NCBI RefSeq assembly: GCF_016429015.1
Contig: NZ_JAELTU010000057.1
Coordinates: 1-40,338, forward strand
Length of the DNA stretch: 40,338 nucleotides
Source: Rhizobium sp. ASV20
Lineage (GTDB): Bacteria; Pseudomonadota; Alphaproteobacteria; Rhizobiales; Rhizobiaceae
Direction of reading: 5' to 3'
A program made the position numbers and the translations under genes. This document shows positions 1 through 8,075 of this stretch, in pieces (positions within the stretch are counted from its first letter, which is position 1; the number at the start of each line of letters is the position of its first letter). The notes beneath the pieces were generated by a model that was not told the origin of the DNA, made no database searches, and worked only from the letters and a program-made list of their open reading frames with translations.

Positions 1-930
1 GGCAGCCTCCCAGAAGGCAGGATTGCCGAGCGTCGGATTGGCCTTGGTGTTGAGGAGGATATAATCGGTGCGAGCCGACGGCACCGACAGCACCTTGACG
101 CCAGCCTTCGTCTTCAAGGCCTCGATCTGGTCGGCCGAAAGACCGCGGGCGATATCGGCGTCGCCCTGCTCGACGAGAAGCCGGCGGGCGCCGACATCGG
201 GAACATTGCGGATGATGACGCTGTCGAGCTTCGGCTTGTCGCTGGAATTGGCATTTGCCTGCAGCACGAGGGCTTCGTGCGGCGTATAGGTGGCAATCGT
301 GTAGGCACCGCTGCCGGCCGAGTTCGTCTTCAGCCAGGCATTGCCGAAATCGCCATCCTTCGCCTGCGGTGCGGCGCTCTTCTCGTCGACGATCGAGGCG
401 ATCGGCGCGGTCAGGAGCGACAATGCAAACCCGGAACCGACCTCTGCCGGCCAGGTCAGCTTCACATGCTTGTCGTCGACCTTGGTGATGGCAGCGTCGA
501 CATTGTCGGCCTTCCAGCCGAGCTCATTGAGAATGAAGGCGGGCGACTTGTTGAGCTTGACGGCACGCGTCAGCGAAAAGATCACGTCTTCCGGACGAAC
601 AGGATTGCCCGAGGAAAACTTGGAGGCGGCGAGCTCAAACGTCAGGCTTCGACCGTCACTGCCGGCAATCCAGGACGCGGCAAGCGCAGGCTCGATCTTG
701 GTGCCATCTTGGCGGTTGGACTGAACAAGGCGCTGATAGAGATTGTTGAACGATTGCACCGTCGTCAGCTCGAAGCCTTCGGCGGGATCGAAGCTGACGG
801 CGTCATCGATCGACTGGGCGACCACAAGCACGTTCGGCGGCGTTTCGGCGTGAGCTGCGGGCGCGCCGAGCATAAGCGCCAGAGTAAATGCTGTTCCCAA
901 AAGTCGCGAACGCACTGAAATGATCGACAT
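1..930 (-). CDS. ABC transporter substrate-binding protein, family 5 (peptide/nickel type), 3' end outside window
   Basis: Reading the minus strand from an ATG at 930 gives 310 open codons that run off the window edge. A Shine-Dalgarno AGGAG lies about 7 nt upstream. Residues 1-28 form a Sec signal peptide (Arg-rich start, hydrophobic core, cleavage after AHA). The mature part has family-5 solute-binding features: an early stretch with SFDPAEGFE, then NNLYQRLVQ, then EPALAASW with the pattern of DppA/OppA-type proteins, and RPEDVIFSLTRAV. Family-5 proteins are about 500-540 residues, so roughly 200 residues are missing. The protein would bind a peptide or similar ligand in the periplasm and deliver it to an ABC permease, whose genes are probably beyond the left edge. 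It is transcribed divergently from repABC. The ligand cannot be told from sequence. Confidence 0.9.
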   Translation of the reverse strand, partial: MSIISVRSRLLGTAFTLALMLGAPAAHAETPPNVLVVAQSIDDAVSFDPAEGFELTTVQSFNNLYQRLVQSNRQDGTKIEPALAASWIAGSDGRSLTFELAASKFSSGNPVRPEDVIFSLTRAVKLNKSPAFILNELGWKADNVDAAITKVDDKHVKLTWPAEVGSGFALSLLTAPIASIVDEKSAAPQAKDGDFGNAWLKTNSAGSGAYTIATYTPHEALVLQANANSSDKPKLDSVIIRNVPDVGARRLLVEQGDADIARGLSADQIEALKTKAGVKVLSVPSARTDYILLNTKANPTLGNPAFWEAA

Positions 931-1454
931 TATGAACTCCTGAAATGTCATTTTGCCCGGCAACCGCGACAGGTTTGATCTTGCCCGATGCGGCTCGGCT
1001 ATAGTTGAAGCATGTAGCAATCTCTTGGAGAGGACGCAGGCTAAAGGAATCCTGATTTTCGCGTTTCATTCGAATATTTTTCCATGAGCATTGCACAGCC
1101 GCCGCCATAGCCGGCCTGCGGCCCAAGGGCGCACTGCCCAGCTCCAACGCCTGCTGACCCCGATCACGATCGATGCCGTGACATGCCAATGCATTATTGC
1201 GGCGTTATTGATGGGCAAAGGCACGGAAGATGGCCTTCGACGCCGGGCGACGGCCGGGAGGTGACGCGGCAATGCCAGGCGCGTTTCAACGGCGATCTGG
1301 CTTGCGAAATCGAGGCAGGCTGCAAGCGGTGAGTCGGGCTTTCACGAGTGAGTCGCAACGGAAAGCCCCGCCAGCAGCCTCAGGTCGCAGCCGATGCCCG
1401 GTTGATTCACAGGAGATGGCGCAATCGTCGATCCCGGCTAAGCTTTTCGATAAC
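931..1454. other. Intergenic region between divergent ABC-binding-protein gene and repABC
   Basis: No convincing coding frame is present on either strand; the open frames are short and arginine-rich, as expected from noncoding high-GC DNA. The binding-protein promoter must lie near 931-1050. No tRNA, terminator or insertion sequence was recognised. Confidence 0.5.
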
Positions 1455-1490
1455 ACATTGAAATATATGGATTATATGTCTTTAAACCTA
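1455..1490 (+). promoter_or_regulatory. AT-rich candidate repA promoter/operator
   Basis: A sharp AT-rich island lies about 140-165 nt before repA. It contains a TTGAAA (1459-1464), the direct repeat ATATG-GATT-ATATG and an imperfect palindrome ATATA/TATAT. repABC operons are autorepressed by RepA with help from RepB at operators near the promoter, so this is a plausible site. The -10 is not clear, and the assignment is inference from position and composition. Confidence 0.4.
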
Positions 1491-1560
1491 CTCTTGCGCC
1501 GCGCGATCGCCTCCCTTTAAGCCTTTGTTTATCACCTATGATTTGACCCAAGCTCGGAAT

Positions 1561-1570
1561 CAGTTAACTG
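1561..1570. promoter_or_regulatory. Palindrome CAGTTAACTG in repA leader (candidate Rep operator)
   Basis: A perfect 10-bp palindrome sits 51 nt before the repA start codon. Its position suits an autoregulatory operator of RepA or RepB. It shares the AACTG arm with the parS-like palindromes at 10360 and 11682, which may mean RepB contact, but the site is short and could be chance. Confidence 0.3.
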
Positions 1571-1621
1571 TGAGGCGACGGAAATTTGGCGACGATCGAA
1601 AAAAAACCGTCGTGAGGAAAA

Positions 1622-2833
1622 ATGAACGCGAAGCTACAATCGACCGACATGGTGGAATCCTCCGCCGACAAGATCAGCAGACAGTCGCAATTGCTGTCTG
1701 CGCAGCTCCAGTCGATTCGCGAGCGTCTCTACGAGCCCGAATCCGCCAAAACGCTGAAAACCTACACCTCCCGCGAGGTCGCGGCGCTGCTCGGCATCGC
1801 CGAGTCCACATTAAGACAGATGTCGCTCGATGGCGAAAGTGCCATTCCCGATCGGCAGGATAATGGCCGGCGCATCTATACACTGTCGCAGATCAACCAG
1901 TTGCGGGAGCATCTGGCGCACAAGCGGCCGGCTGAGGCTTTGGAATTCCTCCCTCGCCGCCGCCCTGGCGACAAGCTGCAGGTGATTGCCGTTGCCAATT
2001 TCAAAGGCGGCTCGGCCAAGACGACGACGACGGTGCATCTGGCCCACTATCTTGCGATCCAGGGATTGCGGGTGCTTGCCATCGATCTCGATCCGCAAGC
2101 CTCGCTCTCGGCCATGTTCGGCTATCAGCCGGAATTCGACGTCGACGAGAACGAGACAATCTACGCCGCCATTCGCTATGACGAAGCACGCCGCCCGATA
2201 AGGGAGGTCATTCGCAAGACCTATTTCGACGGGATCGATCTTGTTCCCGCAAACCTCGAGCTCATGGAGTATGAGCACGAGACACCGCAGGCGATTGCCG
2301 AGGGATATGGCCGCGGCAACGAGATTTTCTTCAGGCGGCTTGCAACTGTCATCGGCGAGGTCGAGGCCGATTATGATGTCGTCTTGATCGATGCGCCGCC
2401 GCAGCTGGGCTATCTGACACTCGGCGCGCTTTGCGCCGCCACGGCGCTGATGATCACGATACACCCGGCGATGATCGACGTGGCAAGCATGAACCAGTTT
2501 CTGGCCATGATGAGCGATCTGATGCGGGTCATCGAGGAGCGTGGCGGCGTTCTCAGCCACGATTTCATTCGCTACGTCATTACGCGTCATAACCCCAATG
2601 ACGGCCCCCAGGTCAACATCGTCACCCTGCTGCGATCGCTGTTTAAGGATGATGTCCTTGCGCCCGCCGTCGTTGAAACCACCGCGATCGCAAGCGCCGG
2701 TCTCGAAAAGAAAAGCCTCTACGAGATGTCACGCGGCAGCGTCGGGCGCGACACACTCAATCGCGCCCTCGATTCCGTTGATGCGGTCAATCACGAGATC
2801 TTAAATCACATCAAGCAGGTGTGGGGGAGATAA
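1622..2833 (+). CDS. repA: RepA, plasmid-partitioning ParA-type ATPase
   Basis: This 403-residue protein is the ParA-type ATPase of repABC replicons. With RepB and parS it segregates the plasmid, and it represses its own operon. Seen in the sequence: an N-terminal MerR/HTH-like region about 47-100 (REVAALLGIAESTLRQ), the deviant Walker A KGGSAKTTTT at about 128-137, the Walker A' segment AIDLDPQASLSAMFG at about 153-167, and Walker B VVLIDAPPQLGYL at about 253-265. Length matches the usual 395-410. The ATG at 1622 follows a GAGGAAAA ribosome-binding region (1612-1620). The stop codon overlaps the repB start (TAATG), so translation is probably coupled. Function is secure from the motifs and the gene order A-B-C. 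Confidence 0.97.
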   Translation: MNAKLQSTDMVESSADKISRQSQLLSAQLQSIRERLYEPESAKTLKTYTSREVAALLGIAESTLRQMSLDGESAIPDRQDNGRRIYTLSQINQLREHLAHKRPAEALEFLPRRRPGDKLQVIAVANFKGGSAKTTTTVHLAHYLAIQGLRVLAIDLDPQASLSAMFGYQPEFDVDENETIYAAIRYDEARRPIREVIRKTYFDGIDLVPANLELMEYEHETPQAIAEGYGRGNEIFFRRLATVIGEVEADYDVVLIDAPPQLGYLTLGALCAATALMITIHPAMIDVASMNQFLAMMSDLMRVIEERGGVLSHDFIRYVITRHNPNDGPQVNIVTLLRSLFKDDVLAPAVVETTAIASAGLEKKSLYEMSRGSVGRDTLNRALDSVDAVNHEILNHIKQVWGR

Positions 2834-3876
2834 TGGCGAATCCGCGCGAACGAAACCAGCGTATCAAGAGCCTCTTCGGGAATGTGGATCCGGAGGCTCT
2901 GGGTAAGCAGACCCCCCTTCCCCAGCCTGACGCCGACAAGCGGCGGGTTGGTGCGGGAGCCGTCAAGTCGATGGATCGTGCCTTCGTCTCGATCGAAGAA
3001 GAGAATAAGCGACTTCACGATCAGCTCCTCTCGTCTGAAACCATTATTGAGCTCGATCCGGGCCGTGTGATCCCGTCTTTTGTCAGCGATCGGCTCGACA
3101 TTGACGGCGACCGCAATTTCCAGGCCTTTGTCGACGGAATTCGTGAGGCAGGCCAGAAACTTCCCATTCTGGTCAGGCCGCTTGCGGGCAAGCCTGGTCA
3201 CTATCAGGCCGCCTATGGCCATCGACGACTGCGAGCCTGCCAGATTCTCAAACGCCCGGTAAAAGCCATCGTCCGCGAGCTGTCGGACGAGGAACTGGTC
3301 GTCTCCCAGGGCATCGAAAACTCGGAACGCCTCAACCTCTCATTCATCGAGCAGGCGATCTTTGCGCTCGCCCTGAAGGAGAAGGGCTTCTCCAGAGAGA
3401 CGATTTCAGAGGCGCTCGGCCGCAACGAGGGCAAGAGGCTCGCCTATATCTCGATCCTCACCAGCGTTGCCTCCCTGATACCGGAGGAGCTGGTTCGTCT
3501 TATCGGTGCTGCCCCTTCGACAGGTCGGCCGAAATGGGAAAAACTCGGTTCTCTCATCGAGAACAGGGTGCTGTCCAGCGCCCAGGCCAAGGCGATTGAG
3601 CCCATCGTTCAGGCTCAAAGCTTTGCGGAGACTGATAGCGATCAACGATTCTCCCTGATCTTCGCAGCATTGGGCGAGCGCGCAAAGCAGACAACCGAAG
3701 TCACCGAACTGCGTATTGGCGGCATGGTGATTACAGCGACCCGAACGGACACGAAAACCAATATTGCGATCCCGAACAAGCGCATGCCGGGCCTCTCGAC
3801 ATGGCTGCTGCAGCGATTGCCGGATTTGGTGGAAGAGTTTCAGGCCAAGCGTAAAGAGGATTCCAAGATGGAATAG
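2833..3876 (+). CDS. repB: RepB, plasmid-partitioning ParB-type DNA-binding protein
   Basis: This 347-residue ParB-family protein binds parS and works with RepA in segregation. The ATG at 2833 shares its A with the repA stop (TAATG). An in-frame GTG at 2821 lies inside repA and is less likely. Motifs: a ParB N-terminal (ParB/Srx-type) domain about 70-165 with the sequence AYGHRRLRACQILKRPVKA, the SQGIENSERLNLSFIEQA region, and a helix-turn-helix about 185-215 (FSRETISEALGRNEGK) followed by the RepB-specific C-terminal dimerisation part. Its recognition site is probably one of the palindromes reported here, the nearest being 5383-5396. The region after its stop encodes the antisense RNA on the other strand. 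Confidence 0.96.
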   Translation: MANPRERNQRIKSLFGNVDPEALGKQTPLPQPDADKRRVGAGAVKSMDRAFVSIEEENKRLHDQLLSSETIIELDPGRVIPSFVSDRLDIDGDRNFQAFVDGIREAGQKLPILVRPLAGKPGHYQAAYGHRRLRACQILKRPVKAIVRELSDEELVVSQGIENSERLNLSFIEQAIFALALKEKGFSRETISEALGRNEGKRLAYISILTSVASLIPEELVRLIGAAPSTGRPKWEKLGSLIENRVLSSAQAKAIEPIVQAQSFAETDSDQRFSLIFAALGERAKQTTEVTELRIGGMVITATRTDTKTNIAIPNKRMPGLSTWLLQRLPDLVEEFQAKRKEDSKME

Positions 3877-3881
3877 CCGGA

Positions 3882-3972
3882 GAAATGAAGAAGGGCCCGC
3901 CGACGGCAATCGGCAGACCCTTGATCCATTAGCCAACGGAACGAAATCGAACCGTAAGCATCAGTTTTCAGC
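3882..3972 (-). ncRNA. Antisense counter-transcribed RNA (ctRNA, incA/repE) of the repABC locus
   Basis: The repB-repC gap of repABC replicons encodes a small antisense RNA that limits RepC synthesis and determines incompatibility. Here the minus strand shows a promoter TTGATT (4002-4007), a 17-nt spacer and TAGAAT (3979-3984), predicting a start near 3972. The RNA then runs to a GC-rich hairpin at 3893-3920 followed by TTCTTCATTTC, giving about 80-90 nt. That is longer than some characterised ctRNAs of about 50-60 nt. Placement, orientation, promoter and terminator all fit. Exact ends are inferred. Confidence 0.8.
3893..3920 (-). terminator. ctRNA terminator hairpin
   Basis: On the minus strand GGGTCTGCCGA pairs with TCGGCGGGCCC around a short loop (TTGCCG). 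The stem is 11 bp including G-U pairs, and a U-rich stretch TTCTTCATTTC follows. This is a factor-independent terminator for the antisense RNA. In the repABC mRNA the complementary hairpin may serve as the ctRNA target. Confidence 0.75.
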
Positions 3973-3978
3973 AATCTG

Positions 3979-4007
3979 ATTCTAGGACGGTCACGGCACA
4001 TAATCAA
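3979..4007 (-). promoter_or_regulatory. ctRNA promoter (TTGATT-17-TAGAAT)
   Basis: A sigma70-like promoter on the minus strand has its -35 at 4002-4007 and its -10 at 3979-3984, with ideal 17-nt spacing. It faces the repB end and would transcribe the antisense RNA across the repC leader. Confidence 0.75.
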
Positions 4008-4035
4008 GCCTCTGTCAGCACAGAGATGCTTTTTT
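4008..4035 (+). terminator. repC leader attenuator (terminator with competing hairpin)
   Basis: On the plus strand CTCTGT (4010-4015) pairs with ACAGAG (4020-4025) around the loop CAGC, and T6 follows at 4030-4035, giving a small intrinsic terminator before repC. The overlapping segment CAGCACAGAGA (4016-4026) can instead pair with TCTCTGCTG (4045-4053). The two structures exclude each other. In repABC plasmids ctRNA binding is known to promote premature termination and block RepC synthesis, and these elements fit that scheme. The folding is read by eye. Confidence 0.6.
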
Positions 4036-4110
4036 GTGCCCAGTTCTCTGCTGGCTTCCTCACAAACGATATGTGGGACTGCGGTCGTTTTCGGCTGCAG
4101 CAGGAAAGCT

Positions 4111-5370
4111 ATGACCGAAACGGTACCTGTCGCGTCTTTCAGACGCGTGACACCAGGGATCGTCGCCAGCGCGCGCCTTGCGATGGCCAACGATATCCCT
4201 GATATTGCAAAAGCCGAAATTGCCCTTCTCTTGAAGAAGGCAGCTCCCGTCCTCGGTATCGACGGGACGACCTATCATGTCCTGGATATTCTGCTTGGCC
4301 TCTCGCGAGCAGATGATTGGAAGGGCGCAGGCCGCCCGATCGTTGCCATATCCAATGCCAAGCTCGCCGAGTTTACAATGCGCTCCGAGCGGACCGTCAT
4401 CCGCTGCATTCGCAGATTGGTCGAGGCTGGAATAGCGGCCTACCGGGACAGTTCGACCGGGCGTCGCTTCATCTATCGTGGCGACAATGGCGAAATCAAC
4501 GCCGGCTATGGAATAGATTTCACTCCGGCACGCGTCAGGGCCGCAGAGCTCAAGCTTATCGTTGAGCAGTATCACGCCAAGCTGAACCGGGAGCTTGCCG
4601 CCAGGAGGGACGTCAAGAGGCTGGCACGAGCGCTCGAAGACATCGGCCGAGCCTTCCCGGAAAAGCAGGCAGATCTACGTCTGTGCGTAAGTTCAATCAA
4701 CTCCGCAGATGTCTCGATTGAAGAGCGAGCAGAGATGTTCAAATCGCTCCATCAATGCGTCATTGACGAGATAAGCTTGTCGGCTGAAGAGCCTAAAATG
4801 TCAGGCGAGGGTGACACTGGTGACAGGCCTTATATAGATAGAACCCAAGAATCTTTATCTGATAGTAGACCATCGGGGACTCGCTCTGACGAGCGAGAGA
4901 AAAATTATAATGGCAGCAAAGCTGCCGAGATGGCTTTTGAAAACGATATTGGCAAAGACAAGGGCCAAGAACAAATCCCGGCTTCACCGGTTCGGATCGA
5001 TATGGGTGATTCCGTTCAGGTAGAGGTGCTCGGTTCCGTCTCCATCGGCCTCATCCAGGCTGCTTGCCGGGAAACCCAGGCATTGCTTGGCATCGAGTTC
5101 ACCTCTTGGTCGTCTCTGGCAAGATCTGGCGAGGCCCTGAGGCGCGTCGTCGGACTTTCGGAAGCGAGCTGGGCTGATGGTCGCGAAAGGATCGGCGCCT
5201 ATACTGCAAGCGCAATCCTGGCGACCGTGCTTGAGAAATACATCCGTGATCCCGAGCTGATCTCCAAGCCAGGTGGATATTTCCGGGCGATGGTCGATCG
5301 GGCCGCAGATCGAAGGCTCAATCTCGAGCGCACTCTCTTCGGATTGGCTGACGGGGTCTATGGAAAATAA
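4111..5370 (+). CDS. repC: RepC, replication initiator protein
   Basis: RepC is the replication initiator of repABC replicons and acts mainly in cis at an origin inside its own gene. From the ATG at 4111 (preceded by CAGGAAAG) the protein has 419 residues, within the usual 400-440. In-frame GTG 4036 would lie inside the attenuator and is rejected. The N-terminal domain shows the RepC pattern TPGIVASARLAMAND, then DILLGLSRADDW, then a winged-helix region LAEFTMRSERTVIRCIRRLVEAGI at about 90-115 followed by GRRFIYRGDNGEINAGYGIDF. A low-complexity linker at about 235-290 is encoded by the AT-rich island, and the C-terminal domain follows. That domain (about 310-415, with LISKPGGYFRAMVDRA) is divergent compared with the relic at 14192-14587. 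Expression is limited by the ctRNA. Confidence 0.95.
   Translation: MTETVPVASFRRVTPGIVASARLAMANDIPDIAKAEIALLLKKAAPVLGIDGTTYHVLDILLGLSRADDWKGAGRPIVAISNAKLAEFTMRSERTVIRCIRRLVEAGIAAYRDSSTGRRFIYRGDNGEINAGYGIDFTPARVRAAELKLIVEQYHAKLNRELAARRDVKRLARALEDIGRAFPEKQADLRLCVSSINSADVSIEERAEMFKSLHQCVIDEISLSAEEPKMSGEGDTGDRPYIDRTQESLSDSRPSGTRSDEREKNYNGSKAAEMAFENDIGKDKGQEQIPASPVRIDMGDSVQVEVLGSVSIGLIQAACRETQALLGIEFTSWSSLARSGEALRRVVGLSEASWADGRERIGAYTASAILATVLEKYIRDPELISKPGGYFRAMVDRAADRRLNLERTLFGLADGVYGK
4826..4920 (+). other. Candidate replication origin (oriV) inside repC
   Basis: This AT-rich island in the middle of repC (runs such as TTATATAGATAG and AAAAATTATAATG) contrasts with its GC-rich surroundings. It also holds a perfect 7-bp hairpin, CTCGCTC-TGAC-GAGCGAG, at 4880-4897. 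In characterised repABC replicons the origin lies in a central AT-rich part of repC, so position and composition support this. It has not been tested. Confidence 0.6.
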
Positions 5371-5382
5371 GGATAGCGGAAA

Positions 5383-5396
5383 GTAACAGCTGTTAC
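5383..5396. promoter_or_regulatory. parS-like palindrome GTAACAGCTGTTAC directly after repC
   Basis: A perfect 14-bp palindrome starts 13 nt after the repC stop, a position where several repABC plasmids carry parS. The general repABC parS pattern, GTT-N4-GC-N4-AAC, is not matched exactly: the arms here are one base shorter on each side. The centre GC and core CAGCTG are kept. Two further copies at 10360 and 11682 differ only at the centre. It is probably the centromere bound by RepB. Confidence 0.65.
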
Positions 5397-5540
5397 GTAG
5401 CAATGGATCGGATCGGCAAAGCTCTCGGGTATCAACAGAATGGAGCGCGGCTTGAGGCCGTGAACGACAGACGCGGCTGAATGTCAATCATTCTTGCTCC
5501 TGCGTGTGGGTGACAACTATCTCGAAAGGAAAAGCTGATT

Positions 5541-6254
5541 GTGGCTGACCTCACTATCCTCGATGGAACGACCATAGCGTTTGACCTCGACGGAACTTTG
5601 GTGGACTCCGCGCTGGATGTCATTGGAGCCGTCAATGCCATTTTGATTGCTGAGGGCCTTGCGCCGTTGGACTACGCCAAATACCGTGCTTTCGTTAGCC
5701 GCGGCGCCCGCTGGTTGCTTCAATCCGGCCTTGCCGCCTCCGGCGTAGAGAACCCGGCTGCGCGGACAGCGCCCTTGTTCGAGCGCTTCAGCCAATATTA
5801 TGAAACCCATATTGCTGACGAGAGCCTGCCTTTTCCCGGTGCCGTCGCAGCCCTGAAGGAGCTGACAGCCGCCGACACCAAGCTGGTGGTGTGCACGAAC
5901 AAACCAACCCATCTCGCGCGCCGCCTGCTGGCCGAAGTTGAGATGATCGCCTTGTTCTATGGTGTCGTGGGTGTTGATGCCGTTTCAGCGAGCAAGCCCG
6001 ATGCCGCTCATCTGATTGAAGCAGTCGCGGCCGTGGGTGGTGATATCAGGCGTAGTATCATGATCGGGGATGCCGAACCTGATGCCCGAAGCGCGCGCTC
6101 GGCTGGCATACCGCTAATCCTGGTCAGCTTCGGCTACAGCGAAACTCCGATATCGGCGCTTGCTCCCGACATCCTGCTGCATCAGTTTGGGGATCTGACG
6201 GACGCTTGTTGCGAATTGGTCGGGGGAAGGCGACCTTGCGAGGCGTTCGGCTAG
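5541..6254 (+). CDS. HAD-superfamily hydrolase, phosphoglycolate-phosphatase-like
   Basis: This 237-residue protein starts at GTG 5541, with AAGGAAAAG about 6-10 nt upstream. All four haloacid-dehalogenase motifs are visible: DLDGT at 15-19 (nucleophile Asp15 and Asp17), CTNKP at 118-122, the Lys of SASKPDA at about 152, and GDAEPDARSARSAGI at 176-190. The cap region between motifs I and II matches the alpha-helical C1 cap of Gph/PGP-type phosphatases. It probably dephosphorylates a small phosphorylated metabolite such as 2-phosphoglycolate in the cytoplasm. The true substrate is uncertain, because this subfamily is broad. The gene stands alone, with no operon partner on either side. Confidence 0.88.
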   Translation: MADLTILDGTTIAFDLDGTLVDSALDVIGAVNAILIAEGLAPLDYAKYRAFVSRGARWLLQSGLAASGVENPAARTAPLFERFSQYYETHIADESLPFPGAVAALKELTAADTKLVVCTNKPTHLARRLLAEVEMIALFYGVVGVDAVSASKPDAAHLIEAVAAVGGDIRRSIMIGDAEPDARSARSAGIPLILVSFGYSETPISALAPDILLHQFGDLTDACCELVGGRRPCEAFG

Positions 6255-6624
6255 GTGAGCCGTTTCGCGCAATGCTTGCTCGCGTAGCGCCGAACGTTCG
6301 ATCGGGAACAGGATTGGCTGGGCCGATTTGCTCATGCGCCACCAGCCGGCCTCTCTTCGAATTGGGGTGAACAATCTTGTTGGGAAGGAGATGGGAGGGC
6401 CCGACCGTCCGATTGTTGACCGAGTCGCCGCATATCAGGCGAGGAGGCTCAGCCTCGGGCCACTGGAGATAACTTTGCTGGCTAACTATTGAACGAATGG
6501 TTCCGTAATGCGCGGATGACATATCCCTTAAGCAAGCGATTTGCCACGCGAGGCGGGCTGAATTTTAATGCTGGACATGGCTGATGGCAGCGAAGACGCT
6601 ACATCGATGACGAAGAGGTAAGGA
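6255..6624. other. Intergenic region without recognised features
   Basis: There are 370 bases between the phosphatase and the acetyltransferase. No coding frame, RNA gene or repeat was recognised; the acetyltransferase promoter should lie in its right half. Confidence 0.5.
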
Positions 6625-7173
6625 ATGAACGCACCATATCGACCTCCGGAGGAATTCACCACGGAGCGCTTTCTCGTAAGGCGAATCCGGCCTTGCGACG
6701 CTGCAGCGATTTTTGTCGGGTGGGCGACCGATCCCGACGTGACGAAATATCTGACCTGGCGTCCGCATGTCGACCTGGCGGAAACAAAGGAGGCAACAGC
6801 GCAGTTCCACAGCGATTGGGACGGCACCTCCAGTTTCCCGGCGGTGGTCTGCCCTCTCAATGCGCGCGGTGAGCTGATAGGGAGCATTCATGCGCGCGTC
6901 TCCGGATCGAAAGTCTCTTATGGCTGGCTGGTCCGCAAGGATCATTGGGGACAGGGCGTTGCGAGCGAAGTCGCACGCTCGGCCATCATGCATGCGCTCT
7001 CTCATCCGCAGATATTTCGGACCGAGGCAGCATGCGATATCGACAACGTCGCCTCGGCCAGGGTGATGCAGAATGCGGGAATGACACGGGATGCCTTGCT
7101 TCGGCGCTATCTTTCACATCCCAATCTCTCCAACGAGCCGAGGGACGGTTTCCTCTATTCCCGGGTTCGCTAG
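6625..7173 (+). CDS. GNAT-family N-acetyltransferase (RimJ/RimL type)
   Basis: This 182-residue protein starts at ATG 6625 behind GAGGTAAGGA. It opens with the RimJ/RimL pattern (TERFLVRRIRPCDAAAIF, about 13-30), has the acetyl-CoA-binding motif A around 100-120 (GWLVRKDHWGQGVASEVA, with the Q-G-V-A pyrophosphate loop), and the motif B segment NVASARVMQNAGM at 141-153. It would transfer acetyl from acetyl-CoA to an amine, either a protein N-terminus or a small molecule. Relatives include ribosomal-protein and antibiotic acetyltransferases. The acceptor cannot be predicted and no neighbour gives a hint. Confidence 0.9.
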   Translation: MNAPYRPPEEFTTERFLVRRIRPCDAAAIFVGWATDPDVTKYLTWRPHVDLAETKEATAQFHSDWDGTSSFPAVVCPLNARGELIGSIHARVSGSKVSYGWLVRKDHWGQGVASEVARSAIMHALSHPQIFRTEAACDIDNVASARVMQNAGMTRDALLRRYLSHPNLSNEPRDGFLYSRVR

Positions 7174-7760
7174 AACCGGCGAGAGCGTCGACCTCGTTGT
7201 TGGATCCGATCCTGACATTGGCGACATGTCTTTTGCAGTAAGTGGCGCAGGTGGCACCCTAGCCAGGTCGCAGGGCGATAGACGCGTGATCGGCCGAAAC
7301 GACGTTGCTTTCAGAGCATTTGGTTGTATTTCGATATATGATATATCCTTGGATTGCATTTTCCGCCATAGATGACCTACAGCGCGCTTTAGCTCTCCTG
7401 TGGAACAACGGGTCATCCAGGGCGGTAAATGCGAGCCTGTGGGCTTGTCTGTGGATGTCGATTTTGGTTGTTTAAGAATAAAATGCAATCATAAGCATAT
7501 GTCGTTGGTTCCGACACGCGCCCTAGTGCCTGACGGGTGAAGCGCGGGACCTCGCCTGCCTTCACCGATCTCTCCTTGCCGCCGCCGCATGAATTGCGAG
7601 CGGGGTTCTGTTTGAACGCAAGTTCGATGAGCGCCGGATAGTTTTCGCTCAGAGAGTAACAGCACAGTCCCGATCATCGGCCGGCATCTTGGATCAAGCC
7701 TGCCAGCGCTACGCCCAATCCGGCAAAATCCAAGGACTATGCCTGAGGCGCCAGGATCCC
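7174..7760. other. Gene-poor stretch between acetyltransferase and EthD gene
   Basis: About 590 bases carry no convincing gene. An AT-richer patch at 7315-7360 includes the near-palindrome GATATATGATATATC. A half-copy of the parS-like palindrome (GTAACAGC) occurs near 7656. Nothing else was recognised. Confidence 0.45.
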
Positions 7761-8075
7761 CTACCCTCCAACGACTTCGCTGATCTGCACGATGGGTGCA
7801 ATGTCCGTATAGTTGGCGACATCCGCAACGATCTCTGCGCGGTGCGGACCGAACGCCTCGCGGAATGCTTCAAGCGTCGGCGCGTACACGTGGCAGGCCG
7901 CGACGAAGGCCGGTGCGCTTCCAGCTTCGCCACCTGCAACGCCTCTATCGATCTCGTAGCGCAGGCAGGCATCGCCGAGCCGTTCGCGGATCAATGGCAA
8001 GTGACGGGTGCGGTAGTAGTGGTGATCGAACCTCGAGCCACCATCGGCCGGATAGTAGACGCTCATCTTGATCAT
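7761..8075 (-). CDS. EthD-domain protein
   Basis: This 104-residue protein starts at ATG 8075, with AGGAG about 8 nt upstream. It is a single dimeric alpha/beta-barrel EthD domain, as shown by MIKMSVYYPADGG at the start, the signature FDHHYYRTRHLPLI (17-30), and the C-terminal EIVADVANYTDIAPIVQISE. EthD proteins were named from the ethyl tert-butyl ether degradation locus of Rhodococcus. Most small family members have no known reaction. Length is typical (about 100). It is a lone gene followed by decayed DNA. Confidence 0.9.
   Translation of the reverse strand: MIKMSVYYPADGGSRFDHHYYRTRHLPLIRERLGDACLRYEIDRGVAGGEAGSAPAFVAACHVYAPTLEAFREAFGPHRAEIVADVANYTDIAPIVQISEVVGG

Noticed and set aside
277..918. 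213-codon plus-strand frame
   Set aside because: It is the antisense shadow of the substrate-binding protein gene on the minus strand, which has a signal peptide and family motifs.
1811..2590. 259-codon minus-strand frame across repA
   Set aside because: Shadow of repA; no start site or domain.
4036..4110. Upstream GTG start for repC
   Set aside because: It would place the start within the attenuator, and the extra residues do not resemble a RepC N-terminus. ATG 4111 has a ribosome-binding site.
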